Shown piece after piece: positions 55,971 through 64,000 of a stretch of DNA of 64,000 nucleotides. The DNA is from Sthenelais limicola (lineage: Eukaryota; Annelida; Polychaeta; Phyllodocida; Sigalionidae). Below the pieces are notes generated by a model, which ran no database searches, had not been told where the DNA came from, and saw only the letters and a list, made by a program, of their open reading frames with translations. The stretch spans positions 45,011,744 through 45,075,743 of the forward strand of contig OW804096.1 of NCBI GenBank assembly GCA_942159475.1. The letters are read 5' to 3'. The first letter of the stretch is position 1. Each line of letters opens with the position of its first letter. The translations under genes were made by a program, and so were the position numbers.

Positions 55971-57275
55971 ATGGATTATCCATCATGCAGGTACTGCGGC
56001 CATCATTTCAAGAACGAGATGGGCCTACTCAAACACATGAATAAAGCCCATGTAAAATCTAACAACAGAAGTAAGTGGGAATGAACAGTGTGTTTCAAAT
56101 CCTTCACACATAGAAACAGCCTTACCCGCCACTCAACGACTATCCACAATAATAAAAATCCAACCCTAGAGTTGATTATTGAGAATTTTCCCAATAAAAA
56201 ATCTGCTGAAAATATTAATAAAACCACAACTATTACGTTCAATGCTAAATTTTACCATCCAAGCAAAGTCAAATTTGTAATTAAACCTGCTCCTCGTCCT
56301 TATGTTTATAGACCAATGATGGATCGAGAACCAGCGCAGACCACTGCAAAACCGCCCCCAAACAGCCTCTCCCCCTTCACAAAACCTATCGCGGATAACG
56401 AAACAGCAGCAGAACAACATCCAGGGCACCAAACGGAGGATAGTCGAGATCGACCCACTACCCTACAACCCCTGTGTCAGGAAACACAGACGTGTGGCCC
56501 ACCCTGTAAAAATTATCTTTGATAACAAGAACAAGAACAAGGATATTTCGTTCACCTCGACTGCAGCTAGGTCAGGTGCTCCCAATATTGGCATCAGTAG
56601 CAGTAGGAGTAGCCTAAATACGTCAATCGAGTCATTCATCTCTAATCGCTCAACAAAAGAGGAAACTAAGAAGACCGAAGTAGAGGATGACAAGAGGATG
56701 AAAGAATTGGATCTAAAGACCCTGTCTGCAGATCTTACGGTCAGCGACTCTGACGACGACATGCCCCCAGGGACCAGCACCCCACTAGAAAAAAGCGTGA
56801 ATACCACCCCCAAAAGCAACTTAAGCCCCATCACGGCCATCATGAAAGACATACAGATCAAAGACCCACAAACTGCTCGACCAAAAGAATCCGAACTAAC
56901 AACAGTGCCTACCCTCCCCACAGAAAAAACACATCACCCATGGAAAACACAAAGAAGACCCAGCGAATGAAGCCATATGACCCGTCAAGGAAGACCCAGG
57001 AGGAGTATGTACCATGTGCCCCCAAACATACATTCCCCATATACAACCCGACGCCAATCAATCAACAAGATCACGGAAACATTGGGAAAGGTCGAATAAT
57101 ATATGACCTATGGCGAATAATAAATAATATTGATCAAGATATAGGTAGAGCCATGCAGGAAGTGATGATCAGAAAAGAATGGATTAGAATCATTATACAA
57201 GAGTTTAGCATCTTGTTCTTAAAGTTATACACATTGTTAATGAATCAATGTTCACTTACTTCATATTATGTATGA
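55971..57275 (+). pseudogene. C2H2 zinc-finger ORF, retroelement ORF1-like, broken
   Basis: From the ATG at 55971: finger 1 is CRYCGHHFKNEMGLLKHMNK then AH, a full C2H2. After NRSKWE comes TGA (56082-56084), then TVCFKSFTHRNSLTRHSTTI and H: finger 2 lacks only its first Cys, which sits exactly at the TGA. The frame goes on to 56522 (proline-rich, KPAPRPYVYRPMMDREPAQ). A +1 shift then leads to AHPVKIIFDNKNKNKDISF and an acidic, Ser/Thr-rich stretch to 56970, and a last frame to 57275. CCTGAAGAAGGATCAACTGA and AATAAA (57574) follow, a 3' end style seen in retroelements. I read it as an ORF1-type nucleic-acid-binding protein of a retrotransposon whose RT is absent. Confidence 0.55.
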
Positions 57276-57926
57276 AATAACAATTTTTTATGCAAGTTAC
57301 ATTCAGCCTTGAAAAACCTGTAAAATGAACCTTAAATGATCTTTCTAGCCCCAGTATTAACCAAGTTATTAGCCTATACATAATCAGCCAATCAGAGGCC
57401 TAGATTACACTTATTGACATGGTAACTTAGCAACCTATGTTACACAACCTATGCAACCTATGTTACACAATATTCATATACCCCCTGCAAGTTTCACTGT
57501 AAATCATTCCCTGAAGAAGGATCAACTGAGATCCAGAACGTAGGAATCACACAACCATTGTATCACAAGTTTGAATAAAACTTAAAGATCAAAAAATCAG
57601 CTGACTCATGGTTTTGAAGTCTATCGACTACTATTAAATAAAGAAATCATTTCTGAATTTTTTTCTAAACATGAGATCATGATGTAAAAATAGAATATAA
57701 CTCAACCTGTGTCTAGGAGACTGCTTAAAATCTAAGATGGCCACCATTCCAAACATTCTTTTGCTTATAACTTCTTCATTTTTTTTATCATAGAAACTTG
57801 ATTTTGGTGTCTACACATAGGTTTTCAGGGTCAAGGAATACAATGAAGATGGCTGATTGAGTCTGGCATGTGTTGGCCATCTTGGAATCCAAGATGGTGG
57901 CCATTTGGAAAATGACTGGGCCCGGA
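57276..57926. other. 3' region of the zinc-finger unit and spacer
   Basis: Includes the duplicated GCAACCTATGTTACACAA (57430-57470), the CTGAAGAAGG end motif (57513) and AATAAA (57574). After that, AAGATGG(C/T)-rich sequence (57730-57910) without an ORF. Confidence 0.4.
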
Positions 57927-58577
57927 TTCAAAAAGAAATTAGCATTAATTAAAGACCATCTTTAGACCCTTCTAGGGTCTTGAAATTAAGACGGTCTTAA
58001 TTTTGGCATTCAAAAAGCTTCTTGAGACCCTTCAAGGGTCTTAAGACGGTCTATATGCAAGTGCGCATGCATTGGAGGTCAGGTCAGGTATAGGTCAGGG
58101 TCAAGGCCATGTAAACATAAACATTGCAGACAACAGACACAAGCATGGCCTTACAACTGGTGGGTCAGCATAATCGTTGTGTCGGAAGAAGGACTCTTTC
58201 CGCACCAGAGAGAAATATACGAGACCTTCAGAAACCTCTAGAGTTTTTCTCGCGTGCTGAAGTGATCAAACGCTACAGGCTCAATCATGAACAGATCATG
58301 GAAGTGTTGGGGTGGGTGGACCTGGAGCGCAAGAAGGAGGTCGCCTGTCCCTACCCTCCCCGGATTCAGCTACTGGCAACTCTAAGATTCTTTAGTTCAG
58401 GCAGTTTTCTGGGGGTGGTGGGGGATGCTTCGCACAACGTAGGCCTAAGTGAACCCACAGTCTCACGAATGATCGACCATGTGACACAGGCCCTTTCTAA
58501 CCACTACAGAGGGTTAATTCAACGGCCGACAAGAGAGGAACTGGCAGAGGTGGAGGAAGCATTTGCTGCTATTGCAG
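57927..58577 (+). pseudogene. PIF/Harbinger element: left terminus and HARBI1-like first exon
   Basis: GGGCCCGGATTCAAAAAG at 57927 resembles a Harbinger terminal inverted repeat, followed by repeated AAGGGTCTTGA/AAGACGGTCTTAA. The ORF starts at the ATG at 58145 and shows FFSRAEVIKRYRLNHEQIME, IQLLATLRFFSSGSFLGVVG, GLSEPTVSRMIDHVTQAL and REELAEVEEAFAAIAG, the N-terminal helical domain of HARBI1-type nucleases, ending at a GCAG|GTAAAA donor (58577). No downstream exon with the first catalytic Asp (GAIDGTH type) is found, so the gene is incomplete. The C-terminal part of such a transposase lies at 59800. Confidence 0.75.
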
Positions 58578-58908
58578 GTAAAACTCTATAAAAAAATAAT
58601 AATTAACTCTGGGTTTTTATGCTCACTACTCAGAAACTATTTAAGATATTCATACAATTCCAAAGGAATTTGAAGTCATTAATAGTACACATTGCTAAAA
58701 AAAATAAGAGTTTGAAAGATGAATGATAACAGAATAATTACATAAATTGTACCCTAACGTAGGCCATCTCACCACTGGCTATATCCAGAAAGTAGGCACC
58801 TGCAGATTTAAGCCAAATATATTTCTTATATATAAATATATATACAAGTGGGTTTTTATACTGTTCCAGATAAATAAAATAATATCATATATTAAATTGT
58901 TTTCTAGG

Positions 58909-58991
58909 CTATGCCCTTCAGGTCCTGCCCTTCTTCGCTGGAAGAGGCCTTCAGAACATATATAGAGATGTTATTACCCCACTGCTGAAAG
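58909..58991 (+). pseudogene. Exon-like fragment, possibly Polinton/Maverick capsid-derived
   Basis: After a TTTTCTAG acceptor the frame reads GYALQVLPFFAGRGLQNIYR then DVITPLLKG, cut off by the next (GAGT)n repeat. The pattern (L-P-x-F-x-G, G-x-G-L-x-x-I-x-R, P-L-L-K-x-G) resembles a short protein seen in Polinton-type elements of aquatic animals. Twenty-nine residues are too few to be sure. Confidence 0.25.
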
Positions 58992-59165
58992 GAGTGAGTG
59001 AGTGAGTGAGATTGGTTGCTTTACGCCCTCATCAACACTTTGAAGTGTTATATCAAGGGCGGGAGAGCTGAGAGGGAGGCAGTTTATGATCATACCCAGG
59101 AAAAAGAAGGGAGAGAGAGGCAGAGGAAAGAGACAGAAAGGCACTTTAAGGTCTTACCCAGGAGC
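58992..59165 (+). repeat. (GAGT)n SINE-like repeat, copy 2
   Basis: GAGTGAGTGAGTGAGATTGG, the TTTACGCCC stem-loop, GGGAGAGCTGAGAGG, a GAGA tract and AAGGTCTTACCCAGGAG. Confidence 0.85.
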
Positions 59166-59280
59166 CAACATATTAGGACAAGGTTACAGAATACTTTTTG
59201 AAAATTTTTATTCCACTGTCCATATGTTTCATGATTTATGTACACGTTACTTATTGCTGTGGAACTGTAAGACGCAATAA

Positions 59281-59600
59281 GAACTGCCAAAGCCTCTAAT
59301 CGTGACCAAGCACAACGGTTTGAAGAAGAGAGGACAAATAATATTTTCTAGATGTGGGGAAAAGTTGAGTGCCTGGAAAGACAATAAAATTGTGCATGTC
59401 CTGAGTACCATCCATGGGACAGATGTTGGACAGGCCAAAAGAAGAACCAAGGCAAATGGCGTCTACCAGAGAATTGAAATTGACTATCCCCAAACTGTGA
59501 TTGACTACAATAAGCATATGGGTGGGGTGGACTTATCAGACCAGCTGACGAAATATTATTTATTAACAAGAAGAGTGTAAAATGGACAATGAAAATATTT
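59281..59600 (+). pseudogene. piggyBac transposase C-terminal fragment
   Basis: KLSAWKDNKIVHVLSTIHG, then VYQRIEIDYPQTVIDYNKHM and GGVDLSDQLTKYYLL. The W-x-D-N-K and D-Y-N-K-x-M-G-G-V-D signatures are those of the last catalytic block of DDE_Tnp_1_7 proteins. The frame ends at 59580, with KIFWF-like continuation in another frame. It is bracketed by copies 2 and 3 of the (GAGT)n repeat. Confidence 0.8.
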
Positions 59601-59611
59601 TGGTTTGTTAT

Positions 59612-59799
59612 GGAGTGAGTGAGTGAGTGAGATTGGTTGCTTTACGCCCTTATCAACACATTTAAGATGGTTATATCAAGGGCGGGAGAGCTGAGAGGGA
59701 GGCAGTTTATGATCATACCCAGGAAATAGAGATAGAGAAGAAGGGAGAGAGAGACAGAGAAAAGAGACAGAAAGGCACTTTAAGGTCTTACCCAGGACC
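59612..59799 (+). repeat. (GAGT)n SINE-like repeat, copy 3
   Basis: Full-length copy; the Harbinger coding fragment starts directly after its CCCAGGACC end. Confidence 0.85.
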
Positions 59800-60096
59800 A
59801 ACCTGCTGGGAGATGGGGGATACCCCTGTAGGACTGACCTCCTGACACCTTACAGAACCCCAAACGACCAGGCACAGGAGAGGTATAACCGGGCACACTG
59901 CTGGACTAGAAGCATCATAGAAAGGACTTTTGGAACCCTGAAAAGGCGTTTCAGCTGCCTTGCTTCTACCCTGTGGTACGAACCTGAAACGGTCTTTCGT
60001 TTTGTAGTTTGCTGTGCCATGTTGCACAACTACTTGGGGCAGCCAGAGGACGAGCCCAGCTGGTGTCCCTGTACCAGCCTACCAGGGCCAGAATGA
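59800..60096 (+). pseudogene. Harbinger (DDE_Tnp_4) transposase C-terminal fragment, 98 codons
   Basis: The open frame reads NLLGDGGYPCRTDLLTPYR, QERYNRAHCWTRSIIERTFG, TLKRRFSCLASTLWYEPETV and CCAMLHNYLGQPEDEPS, then TGA. LLGDxGY (second catalytic Asp) and RxxIERTFGxLKxRF (catalytic Glu) are the end of a HARBI1-like nuclease. It is unbroken in itself and could be the distal exon of the gene begun at 58145, but the middle is missing and the flanks are (GAGT)n repeats. Confidence 0.8.
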
Positions 60097-60217
60097 AGTG
60101 ATTCAAGGGGGGAATGGCAATGATATTCGCCGTTATGTTACATATAAATATTTTGCTTAATTCCTAAAAGAGAAATAAATTCATCAAATTATTATCATCA
60201 CATTATTGACATTGTAT

Positions 60218-60428
60218 AGAGTGAGTGAGTGAGATTGGTTGCTTTACGCCCTTATCAACACTTTGAAGTGTTATATCAAGGGCGGGAGAGCTGAGAGGGA
60301 GGCAGTTTATGATCATACCCAGGAAATAGAGATAGAGAGAAGCAGGGAGAGAGAGACAGAGAAAAGAGACAGAAGGGCCCTTTAAGGTCTTACCCAGGAC
60401 CAGGCACTTTAAGGTCTTACCCAGGACC
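60218..60428 (+). repeat. (GAGT)n SINE-like repeat, copy 4
   Basis: Full copy with a duplicated CACTTTAAGGTCTTACCCAG end. The following 60429-60714 is AT-rich with nothing recognisable. Confidence 0.85.
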
Positions 60429-60714
60429 AATACATTGTATAGATAGAACCTTGAGCCCACTATATACTAATGCATACTAAGCCCCCTGCCGCCATATTAA
60501 ACGATATATAAAATAAAGTGTTCAAGTAGGAAGTAACAGTTACAACAATTAGCCCTCAGGACCTATGAATTTATAGTAATTCTAACACAAATTTAGAGTA
60601 CATGTTGTTTAATCTTTATTTTATCTTTTAAATGTTAATGATCTTTATATTATTTGTTTTATAACTTGCTTTATGTTGTTTTCCATATTATATCTTTATG
60701 TACAGCAGTTACAA

Positions 60715-60873
60715 GAGTGAGTGAGTGAGTGAGTGAGATTGGTGGCTTTACGCCCTTATCAACACTTTGAAGTGTTATATCAAGGGCGGGAGAGCTGAGA
60801 GGGAGGCGGTTTATGATCATACCCAGGAAAAAGAGATAGAGAAGAAGGGAGAGAGAAACAGAGAAAAGAGAGA
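60715..60873 (+). repeat. (GAGT)n SINE-like repeat, copy 5 (3'-truncated)
   Basis: Stops in the GAGA tract where the next transposase fragment begins. Confidence 0.8.
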
Positions 60874-61321
60874 GCCGCCATACAGTGAAGGCAGTAACCT
60901 GTGTTGAACTCAATGCAGCCATTGTCTACTGCAGTGATCTTTACCATGGCGGTACCTCCGACCCAGCAATTGTAGAACACAGTCAACAACTGAAGCAGTT
61001 TGTGCCAGGGGAGTTAATTCTGGCGGTAAAGGTTTTACAATTCACAGCCAACTACCATAAGTTGTACACCTGAATATTCCACCATTTCTAATTGGAAAGA
61101 CTCACCTTTCGTAGGCTGAGGCAGCAATGTGAATGAAAATTGCCTTGGCAAAAATTCATGTTGAGAGGGCCAATGAAAGTATAAAAAACTATGAAATAAC
61201 AAAGCATATTCCGGCTTCATGCAGATCTATTTCCTCAAAGATAGTCCAGTTGTGTTGTTGCTTCGTGAACCTCCAAGCTCCCTTGCTGAAAGAAGTGGCT
61301 GATGATTATAACATAGACTGA
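60874..61321 (+). pseudogene. DDE_Tnp_4 transposase C-terminal relic, second family
   Basis: [20 protein letters not shown] and [12 protein letters not shown], then in a shifted frame [17 protein letters not shown] and, after further breaks, IALAKIHVERANESIKNYEI and ISSKIVQLCCCFVNLQAPLL. This is the G-G-x-(S/T)-D ... ADKGF ... NIPPF ... R-I-H-V-E-R catalytic half of a DDE_Tnp_4 family that differs from the HARBI1-like fragment at 59800; the expected Asp of ADKGF is lost. Several frameshifts and stops. Confidence 0.7.
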
Positions 61322-61370
61322 TTGGCGTGCTGCTTGGACCATGACCATTGCTCCATGTTGTCACAGTTAT

Positions 61371-61410
61371 TTAACCCATTAAGGCTGAGTAGGGCATATA
61401 TGCATCATTG
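61371..61410. repeat. piggyBac-like terminus (TTAA CCCATTAAGGC)
   Basis: TTAACCCATTAAGGCTGAGT resembles the ends at 43234 and of the MITEs. No partner end identified. Confidence 0.45.
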
Positions 61411-61675
61411 TTTTGTTCATTTTTGCAAATATATTCCCTTCTGCAAGTTGAATACTTTTATTTTCCTCCCTAATTCCTGTTTATTCCTTATGCTTTGTTG
61501 TTGTGCGTATTTATTATTCTCTCTTCCTCTCGACTAGACCGTAAATTATATCAATGTATTTTTCGGTATTATTACCATGGCTAGGTCGCTGCTGCTGCCA
61601 CTTGTGATGAGAGCTTCTGTCAACAAGTGGAGGAAATCACCTTTCATTGTTGTTGTTCCCGTAGTCCAAGTATTG

Positions 61676-61763
61676 AGTGAATGAGTGAGATTGGTTGTTT
61701 TACGCCCTTATCAACACATTTAATATGGTTATATCAAGGGCGGGAGAGCTGAGAGGGTATTCC
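61676..61763 (+). repeat. (GAGT)n SINE-like repeat, copy 6 (truncated)
   Basis: Head and stem-loop (with an ACATTTAATATGGT loop variant); ends at GAGAGCTGAGAGGGTATTC. Confidence 0.75.
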
Positions 61764-61900
61764 ATTTATGATGTACAAGGTTTGGATCATAGACATAGGA
61801 GGAGATCAAATTCGCGAGAGAAGTCAAAGCCTTTTGATCATCCTCAGTCTTGGGAGAAAGGTAAAGAAATTTCTAACTTTGAGTTATTGCTGCTGATAGG

Positions 61901-62125
61901 GAGTGAGTGAGTGAGTGAGTGAGTGAGTGAGATTGGTGGCTTTACGCCCTTATCAACACTTTGAAGTGTTATATCAAGGGCGGTAGAGCTGAGAGGGGGG
62001 CAGTTTATGATCATACCCAGGAAATAGAGATAGAGAAGAAGGGAGAGAGAGACAGAGAAAAGAGACAGAAAGGCCCTTTAAGGTCCCACCCAGGACCAGG
62101 CACTTTAAGGTCTTACCCAGGACCG
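61901..62125 (+). repeat. (GAGT)n SINE-like repeat, copy 7
   Basis: The longest (GAGT)n head (about seven units) and a full body with a duplicated CCCAGGACC end. Confidence 0.85.
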
Positions 62126-62311
62126 TCATAGAAACAATTTTTACAAGAACTTAATATTATACATGTACAATGACAACTAATATAGGAAGACATTGCAATG
62201 CTAAGAGTTAACATGAATGAATTATTTCTGTCAATTTTGTATATGCCAATTTTTAACACGTTGGTATCGCACCAATTCTTCCGTTATTAAAACTCAAACA
62301 AGCCAGAATGA

Positions 62312-63697
62312 GCTAGTGAGATTCTGAGAGAAAGATCGAGCCTTAAAGTTAGGAAAAGTCGGCATAGTCAAGCAAGAAAACCAACCATTGCTACATTAGT
62401 GATTGCTGATCAACTGGATCCATATTTTATTTTAATAATCCTCGTTGGAGTTACATTATTCATCATTCGAAGACTGTTGACATCGCTCACTGAGGAATCC
62501 AACATGGCGGAAGGCGCCAAACCCACCGATGCCGTCGACGTCGATCCTGTAAATCAAACAGAACACGGTGAAACAAATTCGACTAAGATCGAGGAAGGGA
62601 CAGACAACTCTGGACAAAAGGTAGACAAAAATGATAAGAGTCAACTAGATAATAGTCAAGTCACTAGGGATGAAATTGAACATTCAGAGGTGGATGAATT
62701 TAAAAATCCGAACGGTGACTCTATCCTTGTAATCGAGGATTGGTTTGGTTTGGTTTGGTTAGTTTCACCTCCGCTAAGAGTAATTAAAAGTTAGCAGATA
62801 TACTGTGGTTTTATTATTTTATTCTGTGAAATTCCCTATTTCATGAAACAGGGTTTGGCCTGACGAAGTCAGGCTTCATTTAGGTTACCTAAATTTTGTC
62901 GTACAATTTGGTTTCCCGTAGGAAATCAAGAATATTTTTGTTCCCAGATTCCCGGAAAATACTCTGCAGTGTCCTGTGATTTTGCAGGAATTTTATTCTG
63001 TTTCTCTTGGTTGCCTGACAATGTATTAAGAGATGCTCTACACTCCGTTGAGTGTTGCATGTCTGACATACAGGAGCCACTTCACCTTTTAGAAGGTGCC
63101 TGTGAGTCAGTTTGGTGTGACCGGTACGAAGACGGGTCAGTATCACCTGTTCGGGTCTTGTCAGGTTATCATCTTTGAATTTTGGTGTGATTGATGGTGT
63201 GATTGCTCGCAGCTTGTTACTGTTAACACCATTCCATGTGCGCTGCCAGCTACGTTTGACATGTGCCTGCGCCACAGGTACAATGTCTGTGTATGGCATT
63301 TGGTCAGCCCCAACAGGAGGGTGATACTGATATTAACACAACAGTTATTTCCGAAGCTGTTGACAATGTATTGATAGCACAAATTGTTGAAAAATTCACT
63401 GTCCCAGAAAAAATCACTGTCCCAGAAATAGTAGCTGATGATTTAAATGCTCCTGTACTGGAGAAAAGAGTCGATGAAAGGTTGGTTAACGGCCATGAGA
63501 AGCCTATCGTTCAAACAGCAGCAGTAGGCGCCAATGGCGCAGAATATGGGATCAAGGGCCCAGGGAAAACTGTCGTGGAAATTGTTCCATTAGCTCAGAA
63601 AGTGGAAGTATTAAAAAAAGAGGAGGATTATGAGAAGTCTCTCATTAAAAGGATTACAGAAAAGGTCCTAGACACTATTTCGATGGAAAATAAATAA
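62312..63697 (+). pseudogene. Unrecognised ORF with an N-terminal TM segment, split by a LINE insertion
   Basis: I do not recognise the protein. The first part is open from 62312; an AG acceptor at 62399 suggests an exon, and the first in-frame ATG is at 62502. It reads DPYFILIILVGVTLFIIRRL (TM helix, about 62420-62480), then an acidic stretch (NQTEHGETNSTKIEEG, SEVDEFKNPNGDSILVIED) to 62738. Minus-strand LINE sequence fills 62738 to about 63290. The frame resumes with TDINTTVISEAVDNVLIAQI, KKEEDYEKSLIKRITEKVLD and stops at 63697, followed at once by AATAAA-like sequence. The two parts share composition and would read in frame if joined. It could be a host gene disrupted by the insertion, or a retroelement ORF. 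Confidence 0.4.
62738..63299 (-). pseudogene. LINE C-terminus and 3' tail, 5'-truncated
   Basis: The minus ORF (63299-62889) reads VKRSWQRTWNGVNSNKLRAI, RPEQVILTRLRTGHTKLTHR, HLLKGEVAPVCQTCNTQRSV and EHLLIHCQATKRNRIKFL. The T-R-L-R-T-G-H and C-x-x-C ... H-x-x-x-x-C pattern ends jockey/I-group LINE polyproteins after the RNase H region. The stop at 62889 is followed by a 3' UTR ending in a (CCAAA)n tail at 62738. The same tail is inserted at 52601-52766. Confidence 0.82.
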
Positions 63698-63744
63698 AAA
63701 CATTAAACCTGAAACATAACCCATGCACATTAACCTTTACTGAG

Positions 63745-64000
63745 GCAAAAAAATTAAAATGTAGAGTTAATGAAGAAATTAAAAAAGCAAAGGACGGTTT
63801 TCTGAAGAATCAGATTGAAACAAATAAATCGGACCCACATAAATTTTGGGAAGCTATAAAACAGATTATTTCTAAAGACAAATGTAAGAATTCGAACTCA
63901 GAGGTTACCATAAAAAACTCAAATGGTGAAAATGTTGCAGGTGAAAAGGCTGCCGATGAGTTCGACAGATTTTTCGTAAATATTGGCCCTGAATTAGCGA
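63745..64000 (+). pseudogene. LINE fragment, linker before the RT domain; continues off the right edge
   Basis: The frame reads NEEIKKAKDGFLKNQIETNK, DPHKFWEAIKQIISKDKCKN and GEKAADEFDRFFVNIGPELA. The K-F-W-x-x-I and A-x-x-F-x-x-F-F-x-N-I-G signature is the linker between endonuclease and RT in CR1/jockey-group LINEs. No endonuclease precedes it. Whether the RT follows is beyond the window. Confidence 0.7.

Noticed and set aside
58145..60096. A functional host HARBI1 gene made of the fragments at 58145 and 59800
   Set aside because: The central catalytic exon with the first Asp is absent and foreign piggyBac sequence lies between, so it is treated as relics.
1..64000. rRNA genes, operons, riboswitches or prokaryotic defence systems
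   Set aside because: The gene structure is eukaryotic (introns, polyadenylation signals, LINEs). None of these was seen.

Overview
The window is animal nuclear DNA. Its genes are split by GT-AG introns (one GC-AG), it has long AT-rich non-coding stretches, and much of it is transposon debris. I think a marine lophotrochozoan, possibly a mollusc or brachiopod, is likely. This rests on a SINE-like repeat with a (GAGT)n head followed by a TTTACGCCC stem-loop, a style I associate with molluscan genomes, and on the mix of Crypton, piggyBac, Harbinger, DIRS and LINE elements. The species cannot be named from the sequence.

Left part (1-25.1 kb): mostly host genes. The first four coding exons of an ACBD6 orthologue lie on the minus strand (113-3426) and the gene runs off the left edge. 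An unrecognised 138-aa two-pass membrane protein (5165-5581, +) lies divergently from it. A 13-exon plus-strand gene (11337-25099) encodes a 935-aa type I receptor-like protein: signal peptide, CUB, LDLa, MAM, MAM, LDLa, TM helix, and a tail with three PPxY motifs. All its exon phases join without a break. Introns and spacers carry fold-back elements, a Tx1/L1-like LINE remnant (8.2-9.2 kb) and a 2.36-kb terminal-inverted-repeat element (17283-19637).

Middle (26-44.5 kb): nested mobile elements. A nearly complete non-LTR retrotransposon of about 7.4 kb (about 28573-35988) has four closely packed reading frames. They are ORF1 (coiled coil, RRM-like and C-terminal nucleic-acid-binding domains, then a NADAR/YbiA-like domain), an SGNH/GDSL-hydrolase ORF, a 390-codon hydrophobic multi-pass ORF, and an endonuclease/reverse transcriptase ORF that overlaps it at ATGAGTAA. 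The LINE sits inside relics of Crypton-type sequence. To its right are a degraded Crypton recombinase (minus) and an apparently intact three-exon one (507 aa, 39091-40963, plus), head to head. Two piggyBac-type MITEs, one of them inside a hairpin, and a piggyBac transposase relic follow.

Right part (44.5-64 kb): relics of a Tx1/L1-like LINE (minus), a DIRS-like YR retrotransposon interrupted by a LINE 3' tail, piggyBac fragments, a zinc-finger ORF with a TGA at a zinc-ligand position, and PIF/Harbinger and DDE_Tnp_4 transposase fragments. From 58.99 to 62.13 kb, six copies of the (GAGT)n SINE-like repeat alternate with transposase fragments. The window ends with an unrecognised ORF split by a LINE insertion, and the start of another LINE.

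The most novel-looking system is the four-ORF LINE, which combines a NADAR domain, a separate SGNH hydrolase and a candidate membrane protein.
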